Shown here one piece after another: positions 33,472-42,447 of a DNA stretch of 45,359 bases. The DNA comes from JBGSKV01 sp041740975. GTDB taxonomy: Bacteria; Bdellovibrionota_B; Oligoflexia; Oligoflexales; JALZUQ01. Within the stretch, counting starts at the first letter, position 1. Every line of letters starts with the position of its first letter. The notes beneath the pieces were generated by a model that saw only the letters and a list, made by a program, of their open reading frames with translations, ran no database searches and was not told the origin of the DNA. The stretch spans positions 1 through 45,359 of the forward strand of contig JBGSKV010000128.1 in the NCBI GenBank assembly GCA_041740975.1. Reading direction: 5' to 3'. The translations under genes and the position numbers were made by a program.

Positions 33472-35184
33472 TTGTCTTACCTTTCGTTAGCTAGAAAGTA
33501 TCGCCCACAAAAGTTCAGTGAACTTGTTGGTCAAGAAGCCGTTGTGCGCGCACTTAGCAAGGCGATCGAACTCGGCCGAGAGCCACACGGAATTATTTTA
33601 ACGGGTGTGCGTGGGATTGGCAAAACCACAATTGCGCGACTTTATGCGAAAGCGTTGAACTGCGAAGCTGAGGGTGTCGATCCTTGCGATGCTTGCACAA
33701 GTTGTACCGCGATCAACCAAGGTATTCATGAAGATGTTTTGGAAATCGACGGCGCCTCGCACACGAGTGTGGATGATGTTCGTCTTCTCAAAGAAACTGT
33801 AGGCTACTCCACTCAACGTTCACGTTTCAAAGTTTACATCATCGATGAAGTTCATATGTTGTCGCAAAGCGCTTTTAATGCGCTTTTAAAGACACTTGAA
33901 GAACCGCCTTCCCATGTTGTTTTTGTATTTGCGACGACTGAACTTGCCAAAGTTCCCCAAACCATTGTGTCGCGTTGCCAGACTTTTTTCCTAAAAAAAT
34001 TCTCGGCGGACGAAATCGTTTTGCGAATCTCTGATATTTTGAAAACAGAGAATATTAAATTTGTTCCAGAAGCCTTGCCGATGATTGCCCGGGCTGGCGA
34101 AGGTTCTATGCGAGATGCGCTGACGCTTCTTGATCAAGTGTTGGCATTCAATGGCGGCGAGATCACTCTCGATGGCGTTCAGCAGTTTGTTGATAACATC
34201 GGTCCGGAAGCGTGTTTGAATCTAATGGACGCGCTGGTAAAGAAGGACGCTTCGCAAGCATTGCAGCTGATTGCCCAATGGGATGAAGCGGGATATGAGT
34301 TTGAGACAGCAATTGAAGATGTTTGTGCGATGGTCCGCCATGCCTTTATCGTTAAGGACCTTGGCACTGAGCATCTGGATATGGCGACGATTGGCCTAAG
34401 CTCAGACCACTTACAAATGTTGCAAAAAATAGCGGAAACAGCGGATTCCTTTGATCTCAATAGAATTTTTCGAACTCTCGTCAAATGCCGTAAGGATTTG
34501 GACGGATCGAGTCTTGATAAGTTTGTTTTTGAAAATTTTATGATGGAATGGTGTTTTGATCCGGGTTTACCTATGGATGGCATGTCCATGACTGCCCCGA
34601 CCCAAACTCGACCGACGACTCCGACGGTCTCAGCCGCGAGTATGGCGATTGCAGAAGTGAATAAAAACGCAGTGCGACAGAAATTGGATCTGAGCAGCTT
34701 AAAGCAGCCCCCTTCCCAACCTGTCACGCCAGTCTCCGCGGTAGACGCCTCACCAACAGAAGTCACACCATTGAAGGTGATAGAATTTCCGACGACATGG
34801 ACCGCTGCGGTTGATGATATGAAGAAAAGTGAGCCACTTTTTGCAAGATCCTTGGAGGAGTTGCATGCCGTGGGTTTCTCGAAGCACAAAATAGAATTGC
34901 ATATTCCCGCCCAAAGCGGTTCTGCTCAGGCGTTACTGACGAAAAATGGCCTGGACCACTTAAAGAAAAAGTTCTTCGACCTTATGGGTTTTGAGGGCGA
35001 GCTACTCATTAAACCAGTTGAGGCAACGTCTCAGCCCGCCGAACCATCCATTTTGGAAGTGAAGAAGTCCGCAAAAGACGCCAGAGTGGCCGATATCAGG
35101 CAGAAAGCGGAAGAATCCCCGCTCACTCAGCAAGTCCTGGCAGCCTTTGGCGGTAAAATTGACGAGATTATCGTAACCGACTAG
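33472..35184 (+). CDS. dnaX: DNA polymerase III subunit gamma/tau
   Basis: The clamp-loader ATPase starts at TTG 33472 (MSYLSLARKYRPQKFSELVGQ), after GGGG (33463-33466). The 570-residue protein shows Walker A (GVRGIGKTT, 45-53), a four-cysteine zinc site (C64, C72, C75, C78), Walker B plus DEVH (IIDEVHML, about 123-130), the SRC motif (TIVSRCQTF) and then the gamma domain III. The C-terminal 190 residues are Pro/Thr-rich, as for tau. No A-AAA-AAG slippery sequence was seen, so a shorter gamma form, if made, would not use the E. coli-type frameshift. It is co-directional with the SRP RNA and the GTPase gene. Confidence 0.95.
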   Translation: MSYLSLARKYRPQKFSELVGQEAVVRALSKAIELGREPHGIILTGVRGIGKTTIARLYAKALNCEAEGVDPCDACTSCTAINQGIHEDVLEIDGASHTSVDDVRLLKETVGYSTQRSRFKVYIIDEVHMLSQSAFNALLKTLEEPPSHVVFVFATTELAKVPQTIVSRCQTFFLKKFSADEIVLRISDILKTENIKFVPEALPMIARAGEGSMRDALTLLDQVLAFNGGEITLDGVQQFVDNIGPEACLNLMDALVKKDASQALQLIAQWDEAGYEFETAIEDVCAMVRHAFIVKDLGTEHLDMATIGLSSDHLQMLQKIAETADSFDLNRIFRTLVKCRKDLDGSSLDKFVFENFMMEWCFDPGLPMDGMSMTAPTQTRPTTPTVSAASMAIAEVNKNAVRQKLDLSSLKQPPSQPVTPVSAVDASPTEVTPLKVIEFPTTWTAAVDDMKKSEPLFARSLEELHAVGFSKHKIELHIPAQSGSAQALLTKNGLDHLKKKFFDLMGFEGELLIKPVEATSQPAEPSILEVKKSAKDARVADIRQKAEESPLTQQVLAAFGGKIDEIIVTD

Positions 35185-35192
35185 AATATCTT

Positions 35193-35771
35193 ATGGCTTT
35201 CACGAATTTTGATACAAAAGAGATAAACTGCAAGATCTTGTATCTTGGACCCAGTCAAGCGGGCAAGACAACGACGTTGCAATCTATTTATGGACAAACA
35301 TCTGACCATCAATCCGGTGTGGTTGAGTTCGAGCGCCAATCAGGCAAGACTCCATATTTTGATTTTTTGCCCGTGAGCTTAGGCCACGTAAAAGATTTCC
35401 ATTTGAAATTACATTTATTCACACTGCCTGCGCAGTCTCTCTATCAAACGGTCGTTTCCACTATTTTAAAAGGTGTAGATGGCTTCGTTTTCGTAGCGGA
35501 CTCTGGTGTTGCGGCGATGAATGAAAACATAAAGGCCTTAGAAGCGTCGCGAACTTTGCTGAAGGATGAGGGGATCAATCTTTCAGAACTCCCGACCGTT
35601 TACCAATACAATAAACGTGATCTTGCCGATGCTATTCCTCTTAGTGTTCTACAAAAAGAGTTGAATCCTTCGCAGATGCCGTATTTTGAAAGCATTGCTC
35701 ACCAGTCGAGGGGCACAGTCGAAGCTTTACATGGTATTGGCCGTCAAGTGATCCGCAAGCTTTCCTCGTAG
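35193..35771 (+). CDS. MglA-like Ras-superfamily GTPase
   Basis: 192 residues, close to M. xanthus MglA in length. N-terminal KILYLGPSQAGKTT carries the P-loop (G19 to T27). The DxxG switch-II position reads TLPAQ (77-81) instead of the TVPGQ-type motif common in MglA, and GVDGFVFVADS follows. The guanine-specificity loop is NKRD (140-143), in good order. MglA-type GTPases set cell polarity and drive gliding motility in myxobacteria, and Bdellovibrio has relatives. No MglB-type roadblock protein is visible in the window. The gene lies 8 bp after dnaX, so it is probably co-transcribed with it. Confidence 0.8.
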   Translation: MAFTNFDTKEINCKILYLGPSQAGKTTTLQSIYGQTSDHQSGVVEFERQSGKTPYFDFLPVSLGHVKDFHLKLHLFTLPAQSLYQTVVSTILKGVDGFVFVADSGVAAMNENIKALEASRTLLKDEGINLSELPTVYQYNKRDLADAIPLSVLQKELNPSQMPYFESIAHQSRGTVEALHGIGRQVIRKLSS

Positions 35772-35803
35772 TTCGAACCTCTGATCATACATGTGAGAGT
35801 GTT

Positions 35804-36280
35804 ATGCTTATTAGATCAACATCTTCATGGGCCGTTCTTTTATTGGCCTGCAAAATTCCTTTGAGCGATGACGCGGAGGGGAGTGCCGGAAACTACGTCT
35901 TTAAATTTCCGCTGGATCGTAAGGGACCGCCGGGCTTGCTGACGAAGGTCGATGCGGCAAAAGCGGTTTTTCCGCAACTCGTTCAACGAGTGGAAGAATT
36001 TTTTGCGAGAAAATCCCTTGTACAATACTTGGAATTTGTCGAAAATTATGTGGACAGTGTGAAGTCGAAGCCTGAGTTGGGTCAGGTCCAGCTTTATGTC
36101 GCCAACTGGAAGCCGGTTGTGTCAAAGGACGACGCTAAGGACTGGGTAACGATGCCGCAAATACTGCGCGACCTAGGACCGGGAAAAGAGCGGCTGACTT
36201 ATCTTCGCGCGTTTCAAGTGTTGCAGGGTGGTTTGACTGAGACCACGGATGTTGTGGATACCAAAGACTTACTAAATTGA
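35804..36280 (+). CDS. Small lipoprotein, unknown function
   Basis: 158 residues; MLIRSTSSWAVLLLAC is a short lipoprotein signal (lipobox LLAC), after GTGAGAGTGTT before ATG. The mature part (about 140 residues) is helical and soluble, with a region of VDAAKAVFPQLVQRVEEFF and a conserved-looking MPQILRDLGPGKERL. No domain is recognised. It lies 32 bp after the GTPase gene and overlaps the open frame of the next gene, suggesting an operon with the GTPase and the following barrel-like protein. Confidence 0.6.
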   Translation: MLIRSTSSWAVLLLACKIPLSDDAEGSAGNYVFKFPLDRKGPPGLLTKVDAAKAVFPQLVQRVEEFFARKSLVQYLEFVENYVDSVKSKPELGQVQLYVANWKPVVSKDDAKDWVTMPQILRDLGPGKERLTYLRAFQVLQGGLTETTDVVDTKDLLN

Positions 36281-36303
36281 TCAGAGTTTTAAGGAGTTTC
36301 GAA

Positions 36304-37167
36304 ATGCGTTTTTTTCTTCCAGCGGTTTTACTTACTATGCTCTTAACAAGCGCAAGTTATGCGGCTCCCACCACACTTAGTAAATACGTTCGATGCAATC
36401 CCGATCAGTCGGAATGCACCGTGCAAACCCTTCGCCTGACGATCGGGGACCGGGTGGGCTTTTTTAACGATAATAATGAACTGGCCGCGCGCGGGATTGT
36501 CCGCAGCATCAAGGGTAGCGACCGCGTTGTAAAAATCTTGGAAAAGTACGGAAGAATCGAAAGAGATGCTAGGGTAGAAGCGATATCAAAGAATGCAAAA
36601 TTTCGCAGTGTCAAAAGCGAACTTAAACTCCGGGCGGGCGGAGCTCTGGGATATTCTAGCTACAACGTTAGTGGTTCGATGTCCGGTTTTGAGATTGGTG
36701 GGTTTGCGGGTTGGAGCCAGCCTTTTGGTATGGAACTACCGGCTGGATTATCCGCAGTTGCAAGAGCGGTTTTTTTAATGGGTAGTCAAGAAATCGAGCG
36801 AACTATTGTTACTGCAGGCGGAGCTCAAGTTACCAAGGAAACTTTTGACATGATGGGCTTTGGAGTTTTGACGGGCGTTGCTTATGAGGGCTTTCGCTCA
36901 AGTGCTGTTTCCGTGCGTGGCGAGTTTTCCTTCGGAGGTGCCTTTACTTCTGCGAGTTTGGGTAGCCAGGATTTGGCGGACGAGGCTATCAAAGATGCTT
37001 GGGACGTCAATGTCAATGACGGTTTTAATATATTGGTCGCTGGCCGTTTGGAACTTCTTTACAACGGCTTTGATAAATGGCACCCAAGTTTTGGCGCCGC
37101 TTTTATGTTACACGGCGAGTCTTCTGGTCCAACAATTTTATTAGGTCTCGTCCGAGATATTGAATAA
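36304..37167 (+). CDS. Exported protein with an N-terminal beta module and a barrel-like C-terminal part
   Basis: The start is ATG 36304, preceded by AAGGAGTTTCGAA, a near-perfect ribosome site; a TTG at 36277 would add nine residues and is unlikely. The 287-residue protein has a signal peptide (MRFFLPAVLLTMLLTSASYAA). A short Cys pair (CNPDQSEC) follows. About 60 residues resemble a small beta module (LTIGDRVGFFNDNN ... GIVRSIKG). The rest contains Gly/aromatic-rich strands (for example GFEIGGFAGWSQPFG and FRSSAVSVRGEFSFGGAF) that look like an outer-membrane barrel. No family recognised. Confidence 0.55.
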   Translation: MRFFLPAVLLTMLLTSASYAAPTTLSKYVRCNPDQSECTVQTLRLTIGDRVGFFNDNNELAARGIVRSIKGSDRVVKILEKYGRIERDARVEAISKNAKFRSVKSELKLRAGGALGYSSYNVSGSMSGFEIGGFAGWSQPFGMELPAGLSAVARAVFLMGSQEIERTIVTAGGAQVTKETFDMMGFGVLTGVAYEGFRSSAVSVRGEFSFGGAFTSASLGSQDLADEAIKDAWDVNVNDGFNILVAGRLELLYNGFDKWHPSFGAAFMLHGESSGPTILLGLVRDIE

Positions 37168-37185
37168 TTTCAAAGGATAGTTTGC

Positions 37186-37611
37186 ATGGTTTGGAAAAAG
37201 CTCACGGCTTTACTTGTATCGCTTTCTCTCGCTTCTGGCGCGATGGCCCAACAACAAAATCCTTATTCGCGCGGTACTGGCAAGAGAATCACAGGATATA
37301 TTTTGATCCCCGCCGGAAGTGTATTGGGTGGAATTTATTTTTTGGGGGGTGCGTTCGGTGAGTCGGCTTGTGACGAAGATAGTATATTGGAAGACAAAAA
37401 AAACTGCAGATCCTCTAAAGTCCTTATGTATACTGGGCTTGGTCTGGTTGCTGCCAGTGTTATCACGGGAATCATTTTGATCAGATCAGGCAATAGTGAT
37501 CGACGTAGATGGCAGAAGTGGGAAGATCAAAACAGAAATAAAACGTCGCATCTTTTCGATTTGAAGTTGATGGCTGAGGGTCCTGCGTTATCCTACGAAT
37601 ATAAATTTTAA
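37186..37611 (+). CDS. Exported membrane protein, unknown function
   Basis: 141 residues: signal peptide (MVWKKLTALLVSLSLASGAMA), then a hydrophobic TM-like segment rich in Gly (GYILIPAGSVLGGIYFLGGAF, about 36-56), a loop with two cysteines, and a second TM-like segment (VLMYTGLGLVAASVITGIILI). The basic tail has LKLMAEGPALSYEYKF, ending like an outer-membrane strand. It follows the 36304 gene by 18 bp and ends 5 nt before the large palindrome. No function can be assigned. Confidence 0.55.
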   Translation: MVWKKLTALLVSLSLASGAMAQQQNPYSRGTGKRITGYILIPAGSVLGGIYFLGGAFGESACDEDSILEDKKNCRSSKVLMYTGLGLVAASVITGIILIRSGNSDRRRWQKWEDQNRNKTSHLFDLKLMAEGPALSYEYKF

Positions 37612-37616
37612 TTCGT

Positions 37617-37713
37617 AATTCGGGGACACATAACTAATTTGTATAAAAAAAAATCCGTCGCGATTGATGCGACGGATCTTTTTTTATACAAATTAGTTAT
37701 GTGTCCCCGAATT
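37617..37713. repeat. 97-nt near-perfect palindrome, bidirectional terminator
   Basis: The outer arms (37617-37651 with 37679-37713) are perfect 35-bp reverse complements, beginning AATTCGGGGACACATAAC. An inner 9-bp stem ATCCGTCGC/GCGACGGAT (37653-37661 with 37669-37677) has a 7-nt loop. The inner stem is followed by T runs on both strands, so it can terminate the gene at 37186 and ald. The arm sequence recalls the AATTCGGGGACA... ends I associate with REP-like or IS200-type palindromes, which is recollection and not a search result. The right arm overlaps the ald stop codon. Confidence 0.9.
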
Positions 37714-38812
37714 AACTATAAGCGCGGTAATCCATATCCAACGCGTCTGAAACGGCTTTATGCGTAATGTGACCGTTGTATGCATTGAGGCCTTTTAAAA
37801 GAGCCGGATTCTTCATTGCCTTTTCAAATCCACTATTGGCGATTTCAAGTGCGTATCTAAGCGTGACGTTTGTTAGCGCATACGTACTCGTCATCGGCAC
37901 GTCGCCGGGAATATTCGTCACGCCATAATGTAAAATATCTTCTTCGACGTAGACGGGATCATCGTGCGTGGTGGCACGAATCGTTTCGATACACCCACCT
38001 TGGTCAATGGCCACATCCACAACAACAGAATTTTTTTCCATGGTTTTGATCATATCGCGCGTCACTAGTTTTGGAGCTTTTGCGCCAGTGATAAGTACTG
38101 CGCCGATGACTAAGTCCGCTTCGGCAACAGAAAGAGCGATGTTTTCTGGAGTCGACATCAGAGTCGAAATATCTGTTCCAAAAATATCATCAAGATAAGC
38201 CAAACGAGCGGCATCAATATCCAAAATCGTCACTTGCGCGCCAAGGCCGATCGCCATTTTTGCAGAGTTGATACCGACCACACCGCCGCCAATAATACTG
38301 ACACGGCCACGTTTGACGCCAGGAACGCCGCCCAAAAGAAGGCCTTTGCCGCCGTTGTGTTTTTGCAAACACTGCGCACCGACTTGCACGGCCATACGAC
38401 CGGCAACTTCACTCATGGGAGTGAGAAGCGGCAATGTGCGGTTTGGGAGTTCAATGGTTTCGTAGGCGATTGCCGTGACTTTATTTTTTACGAGTGCTTG
38501 TGCCAGCTCTGGCACCGCCGCCAAATGCAAATAGGTGTAAAGAAGTTGGCCTTCTCTCATCAAATTGTATTCAGTAGGAATTGGTTCTTTGACTTTAATA
38601 ATCATTTGGGCTTGCGACCAAACTTCGGCAGCCGTGCTAATGAGGCGTGCGCCAGCTTCGACGAATTTCTCGTTACTGATACCTGCACCCAAACCCGCAT
38701 TTTTTTCAACAAGAACGGTATGACCGTTTGCGACGAGAAGTTTGACTCCTCCAGGGACGATGGCAACACGGTTCTCGCGGTTCTTAACTTCTTTGGGAAC
38801 GCCGATGATCAT
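37712..38812 (-). CDS. ald: Alanine dehydrogenase
   Basis: NAD-dependent oxidative deamination of L-alanine to pyruvate. The 366-residue protein has the Ald N-terminus MIIGVPKEVKNRENRVAIVPGGV, MIIKVKEP with the catalytic Lys, YLHLAAVPELA with the conserved His, the nucleotide-binding GGGVVGINSAKMAIGLGAQV, and the C-terminal YVEEDILHYGVTNIPGDVP signature. Its stop codon lies within the right arm of the palindrome, so the palindrome has invaded or been incorporated at the very 3' end. It is the last of the minus-strand recQ-MBL-ald run. Confidence 0.95.
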   Translation of the reverse strand: MIIGVPKEVKNRENRVAIVPGGVKLLVANGHTVLVEKNAGLGAGISNEKFVEAGARLISTAAEVWSQAQMIIKVKEPIPTEYNLMREGQLLYTYLHLAAVPELAQALVKNKVTAIAYETIELPNRTLPLLTPMSEVAGRMAVQVGAQCLQKHNGGKGLLLGGVPGVKRGRVSIIGGGVVGINSAKMAIGLGAQVTILDIDAARLAYLDDIFGTDISTLMSTPENIALSVAEADLVIGAVLITGAKAPKLVTRDMIKTMEKNSVVVDVAIDQGGCIETIRATTHDDPVYVEEDILHYGVTNIPGDVPMTSTYALTNVTLRYALEIANSGFEKAMKNPALLKGLNAYNGHITHKAVSDALDMDYRAYS

Positions 38813-38869
38813 AAAATACCTCTAGCAATAAAAACTCGTTGTAAGAATAGTCATTTTTTATCTGACGGA

Positions 38870-39655
38870 CTACCTGACGTCAATCATCATTCCGTCGTAT
38901 GCTAAGCTAACGCCTTTTGGCAGTCTAGTGCTGTCTTTGACGTGCTCAATTTCGTGCGAGATGTGCGTAATGTAGCCTTGCTCTACCCCTAGCCTTGCAA
39001 ATAGGTCAATGGTTTCCGGAAGGGTGCTGTGGGAAGGATGTTCACGATATCGGATTCCACTGGCCACCATGACGGAGACTTTGCCTTTCCACTTTTGAAT
39101 GTTTTCAGCAGTGAAGGCTTTAAAATCTGTCGCATACGCAAAGGACCCAATGCGAAAGGCGATAGTCTGAATGCCACCGTGTTCCAAAAATAGCGGATCT
39201 ACCTCCCAGTCGAGGACGCGAAAAGGTTTGTCAGAAACCTCATGCAAATGAACCATCGGTTTCACGCCATAGTACTGCGTCTTTTCGAATGCATAGCTGA
39301 AACGAGTGCGCAAATCATCTAAATGTTCGGCGCTTGAATAACAATCTATAGAGGCCAGGTCTTGAAATGAGAAAGCGCGGATATCATCAAACCCGTGACA
39401 ATGATCCGCATGCATGTGCGTGTAAAGTACGGCCGACAAATTCTTCACATCAGCGGACAGCATTTGTTGCCGAAAATCAGGCGTAGTGTCGATGACGACA
39501 TTTCGTCCCAATGCATCTATCAAAAGAATCGAGCTTCTTAAGCGTTTATTTTTAGGGTTTAAATCTAAACAAACCGGACAGTCGCAACCTATAACAGGCA
39601 CTCCCGTAGACGTTCCAGATCCTAATATACGAACGGTTTTGAGTGGAGTTGCCAT
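38870..39655 (-). CDS. MBL-fold metal-dependent hydrolase (PhnP-like)
   Basis: 261 residues. A metallo-beta-lactamase fold is shown by the HxHxDH motif (THMHADHCHGFDD, about residues 79-91), DTTPDF, and the C-terminal HISHEIEH. The N-terminal ILGSGTSTGVPVIGCDCPVCL with CDCPVC is the usual pattern of the PhnP-like/YcbX-side group of MBL phosphodiesterases. A phosphodiesterase role, possibly on cyclic phosphates, is inferred. It starts 8 bp after recQ stops and lies 57 bp before ald. Confidence 0.8.
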   Translation of the reverse strand: MATPLKTVRILGSGTSTGVPVIGCDCPVCLDLNPKNKRLRSSILLIDALGRNVVIDTTPDFRQQMLSADVKNLSAVLYTHMHADHCHGFDDIRAFSFQDLASIDCYSSAEHLDDLRTRFSYAFEKTQYYGVKPMVHLHEVSDKPFRVLDWEVDPLFLEHGGIQTIAFRIGSFAYATDFKAFTAENIQKWKGKVSVMVASGIRYREHPSHSTLPETIDLFARLGVEQGYITHISHEIEHVKDSTRLPKGVSLAYDGMMIDVR

Positions 39656-39663
39656 CTTCAGCT

Positions 39664-41133
39664 CTAGGAAAAATATTTCATAATGCTTTCGCGTAGAGAG
39701 TCTTGTGCGACAGCGTGGTGCATTTCTCGAAGGTTTTTGAAAGCAAGGGCGCGGCGCGTTGAGTATTCATCCCAAAAAATGTCTTCCCGGCTTTCAGCCG
39801 TTCCAATTTCAAACATCTGATGCGAGGCGTCATTGATATCAGTCCAGCGTTTAATGACTTCTTCGCGAATGAGTAGTTCAAGTGAGCTTCTGACTAGCTT
39901 TTTCTTAATCTTTAATTCTTCAGCAATTTGCTCGATAAGATCATGCTCCCTAATCTCTGGATAAGATTGGATCACTTTGTTCGCGATATGGAAGGCATTA
40001 AGAGTGACCTCTAAAGAAGGAAGAGTAGCTTCCAACATAAATTTATTGAGCGCATAGTCCCTAGATGTGAAAACGACGTAACAGTCCGACGCCAGTCCGT
40101 CTCGTCCAGCGCGACCAATTTCTTGCAGATAGGACTCTAAATCTTTAGGTGGGCCTGCATGAATGATGAACCGAATGTCTGGTTTGTTGACACCCATGCC
40201 AAAAGCCGAGGTGGCCACGATAACTTTGAGACTTTTATCGAAGAAGTTACGGTAAACACTCTTACGATGGGCCGCGTTGCAATCACCATGATAATAGTTA
40301 GACGAAATGCCTCGACCTTGGAGCCAGTTTGATAGTTGTAAGGCTATTTTTTTGGTGGGCACGTATACGATCCCTTGGCCTTCGGTCCGCTCGACAATGT
40401 CAAGGACCACCAGCTGCTGGCTTCCCACAGAGTTGCATTTTTCTGCCTGAATATTCAAATTCTCGCGCAGGGGGCTTGCCGTAACAATGACGGGGCTCGT
40501 TAGGCCCAGAAGGTTTTCAATGTCATCGCGTGTTTCCTTTGTGGCCGTAGCCGTAAGAGCCAACTTAGGAACATGGCCAAACGTCTTTAAAACAGCCCCT
40601 AACTTGCGGTATTTTTGTCGAAACTGAAAGCCCCACTTCACGACACAGTGGGCTTCATCTACTGCAATCAATCCTATTTGAATCTGTCGTAAGGTCTCGC
40701 TAAAGCGATCCGAAAGGAAACGTTCGGGCGAAACATAAATAATCATCGGATGCCCGGACAAAATATCTTTCGTCACGGCTTGTTGCTCTTCAGCCGTTTG
40801 AAGATAGTCATAGGCGACCGCTTTTATTTTGTATTGGCGAAGCTGATCAATCTGGTCATGCATCAATGAAATAAGTGGCGAAATAACAACCACGGATTTG
40901 CGCATGGTTAAGCTTGGCAAAATATAGCAAAGGCTCTTACCACTCCCCGTCGGTAAAACGGCGAGGCAGTCCGTGCGGGAATGGATTGTATTTAAAACGA
41001 TTTTCTGGGATTCGCTTAGAGTCGCAATGTTAAGTCTCTTTAGCGAATCACTAACGAGGGCATCCCACTCCGGGCTAGATCGGTAGGGGTTAACGGGAGT
41101 TGTGATTCCTAATGAGGCTTTGCGTTTTTCCAT
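39664..41133 (-). CDS. recQ: RecQ-family ATP-dependent DNA helicase (short form)
   Basis: 489 residues. Walker A LPTGSGKSLCYILPSL, motif II DEAHCVVKWG, TATATKE (motif III), and HAGPPKDLESYLQEIGRAGRDG (motif VI) identify a RecQ-type 3'-5' helicase. Compared with the usual 600-residue protein it ends soon after the helicase core. There is no clear HRDC domain or RQC zinc-binding cysteine cluster; the C-terminal 100 residues look like a short winged-helix region. It has a role in recombination or replication restart by family. It is the first gene of the minus-strand recQ-MBL-ald run. Confidence 0.9.
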   Translation of the reverse strand: MEKRKASLGITTPVNPYRSSPEWDALVSDSLKRLNIATLSESQKIVLNTIHSRTDCLAVLPTGSGKSLCYILPSLTMRKSVVVISPLISLMHDQIDQLRQYKIKAVAYDYLQTAEEQQAVTKDILSGHPMIIYVSPERFLSDRFSETLRQIQIGLIAVDEAHCVVKWGFQFRQKYRKLGAVLKTFGHVPKLALTATATKETRDDIENLLGLTSPVIVTASPLRENLNIQAEKCNSVGSQQLVVLDIVERTEGQGIVYVPTKKIALQLSNWLQGRGISSNYYHGDCNAAHRKSVYRNFFDKSLKVIVATSAFGMGVNKPDIRFIIHAGPPKDLESYLQEIGRAGRDGLASDCYVVFTSRDYALNKFMLEATLPSLEVTLNAFHIANKVIQSYPEIREHDLIEQIAEELKIKKKLVRSSLELLIREEVIKRWTDINDASHQMFEIGTAESREDIFWDEYSTRRALAFKNLREMHHAVAQDSLRESIMKYFS

Positions 41134-41217
41134 ATTACTGGTAGCTTAAAGGCGATTGGTAGATTTGAAAAGGAATTACTCGAGTACTGTTCTTTAAGCG
41201 CTTGAGAGTGAGATGAT

Positions 41218-42402
41218 ATGAGCCTGTTCGTCAAAAAATTTGGTGGTTCTTCTTTAGCCACTCCCGCACAGATTGATAGTGTTGCGAAGCATTTACACCA
41301 GTTTTGGGAGCGTGGGGATTCGGTCGTTTGCGTCGTGAGTGCGATGGGCAACTCCACCGATGATCTTGCCAATCTTGCTTATCAGCTTAATGATAAACCT
41401 CCACCGCGCGAGCTCGATATGTTGCTCACTGTCGGCGAGCGGATCAGTATGGCGCTTCTTAGCATCAGTCTTGCCAAGTTAAGTGTTCCAGCGATTTCCT
41501 TGACCGGATCTCAAAGTGGTGTTCTTACCGATGATGTCCATGGCAATGCCAGTATCTTGGAAATTAAAGGCGACCGGATCAAGCAAGGACTGAACGACAA
41601 AAAAGTTGTGATCGTTGCGGGCTATCAAGGGATGTGTCTTGCGAATAAAGAAATCACAACACTCGGTCGAGGCGGATCGGATGTCAGTGCGATTGCATTG
41701 GCCGTACATTTGAAAGCTGATGAGTGTAGTATTTATAAAGATGTTGAAGGAGTCTTCACGGCGGATCCATCCTTATGTGATGAAGCTCGAATTGTGGATG
41801 AACTCACGTGGCGCGAGATGTATATTTTGGCTGAAAACGGCAATGGCGTCGTGCATCCACGCGCCGTAAAACTTGCCGCCCATCATAAACTTCCCATCCA
41901 CGTCAAATCGAGTTTTGCACCAAATAACCGCGGCACATTTATTCATGAGAGAGACACTATGGAGCAGAAACAAATCACCGGCATGGCCGACAAGCATGAA
42001 CTTTGCCTTTTCGAATGCCGAACCATTAATCCTTCTGGCTACGCCGCGAAGATGACCCGATGGCTACGCGAACATGATGCAGTTTTTAGCTTATTTGATC
42101 AATCCATGGCTGATGGAAAAACCTACGTTTGGCAAGTGTTTCCACAAAAATTGTTGCGCGACTTTCGTGTTTACACGGCTTCGTTAGACTTCGAAGTAGA
42201 GTTTATTCGGGCTGTCGAAAATCTTGCGATCATTACGGTGGTCGGCATGGGTCTCAATCGCGACGCTGATCTGGTCGAGAATATGTTTAGTAAAATTAAC
42301 GTTCCCGTTTATGCTACTGCCTTGAACGATGATTCTTGTAAATTTATCATTGATGATGCAAACGCAACAAAAGTGGCGGCGGGTTTACACTCTATAATTT
42401 AG
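41218..42402 (+). CDS. lysC: Aspartate kinase
   Basis: Aspartokinase phosphorylates L-aspartate, the first step to lysine, threonine and methionine. The 394-residue monofunctional protein has the kinase N-terminus VKKFGGSSLATPAQI, the LLTVGERISMALLSI block, LGRGGSDVSAIALAVHLKADECSIYKDVEGVFTADPSL, and ENGNGVVHPRAVKLA. Residues from about 258 form the ACT-type regulatory part (ITGMADKHELCLF ... and LAIITVVGMGLNRDADLVENMF). The gene name lysC is the general one; the isozyme cannot be determined. It diverges from recQ by 84 bp. Confidence 0.9.
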   Translation: MSLFVKKFGGSSLATPAQIDSVAKHLHQFWERGDSVVCVVSAMGNSTDDLANLAYQLNDKPPPRELDMLLTVGERISMALLSISLAKLSVPAISLTGSQSGVLTDDVHGNASILEIKGDRIKQGLNDKKVVIVAGYQGMCLANKEITTLGRGGSDVSAIALAVHLKADECSIYKDVEGVFTADPSLCDEARIVDELTWREMYILAENGNGVVHPRAVKLAAHHKLPIHVKSSFAPNNRGTFIHERDTMEQKQITGMADKHELCLFECRTINPSGYAAKMTRWLREHDAVFSLFDQSMADGKTYVWQVFPQKLLRDFRVYTASLDFEVEFIRAVENLAIITVVGMGLNRDADLVENMFSKINVPVYATALNDDSCKFIIDDANATKVAAGLHSII

Positions 42403-42447
42403 TTGCTCATAAAGAGCGATCGGCGAACTTCGCTCAGGTTGATGGTG

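Noticed and set aside
33472..35184. Programmed -1 frameshift in dnaX producing gamma
   Set aside because: No A-AAA-AAG slippery heptamer with downstream stem was seen in the expected region.
38234..38905. 223-codon plus-strand ORF opposite ald
   Set aside because: It is the antisense of a clearly conserved ald gene, with no ribosome site and no recognisable domain.
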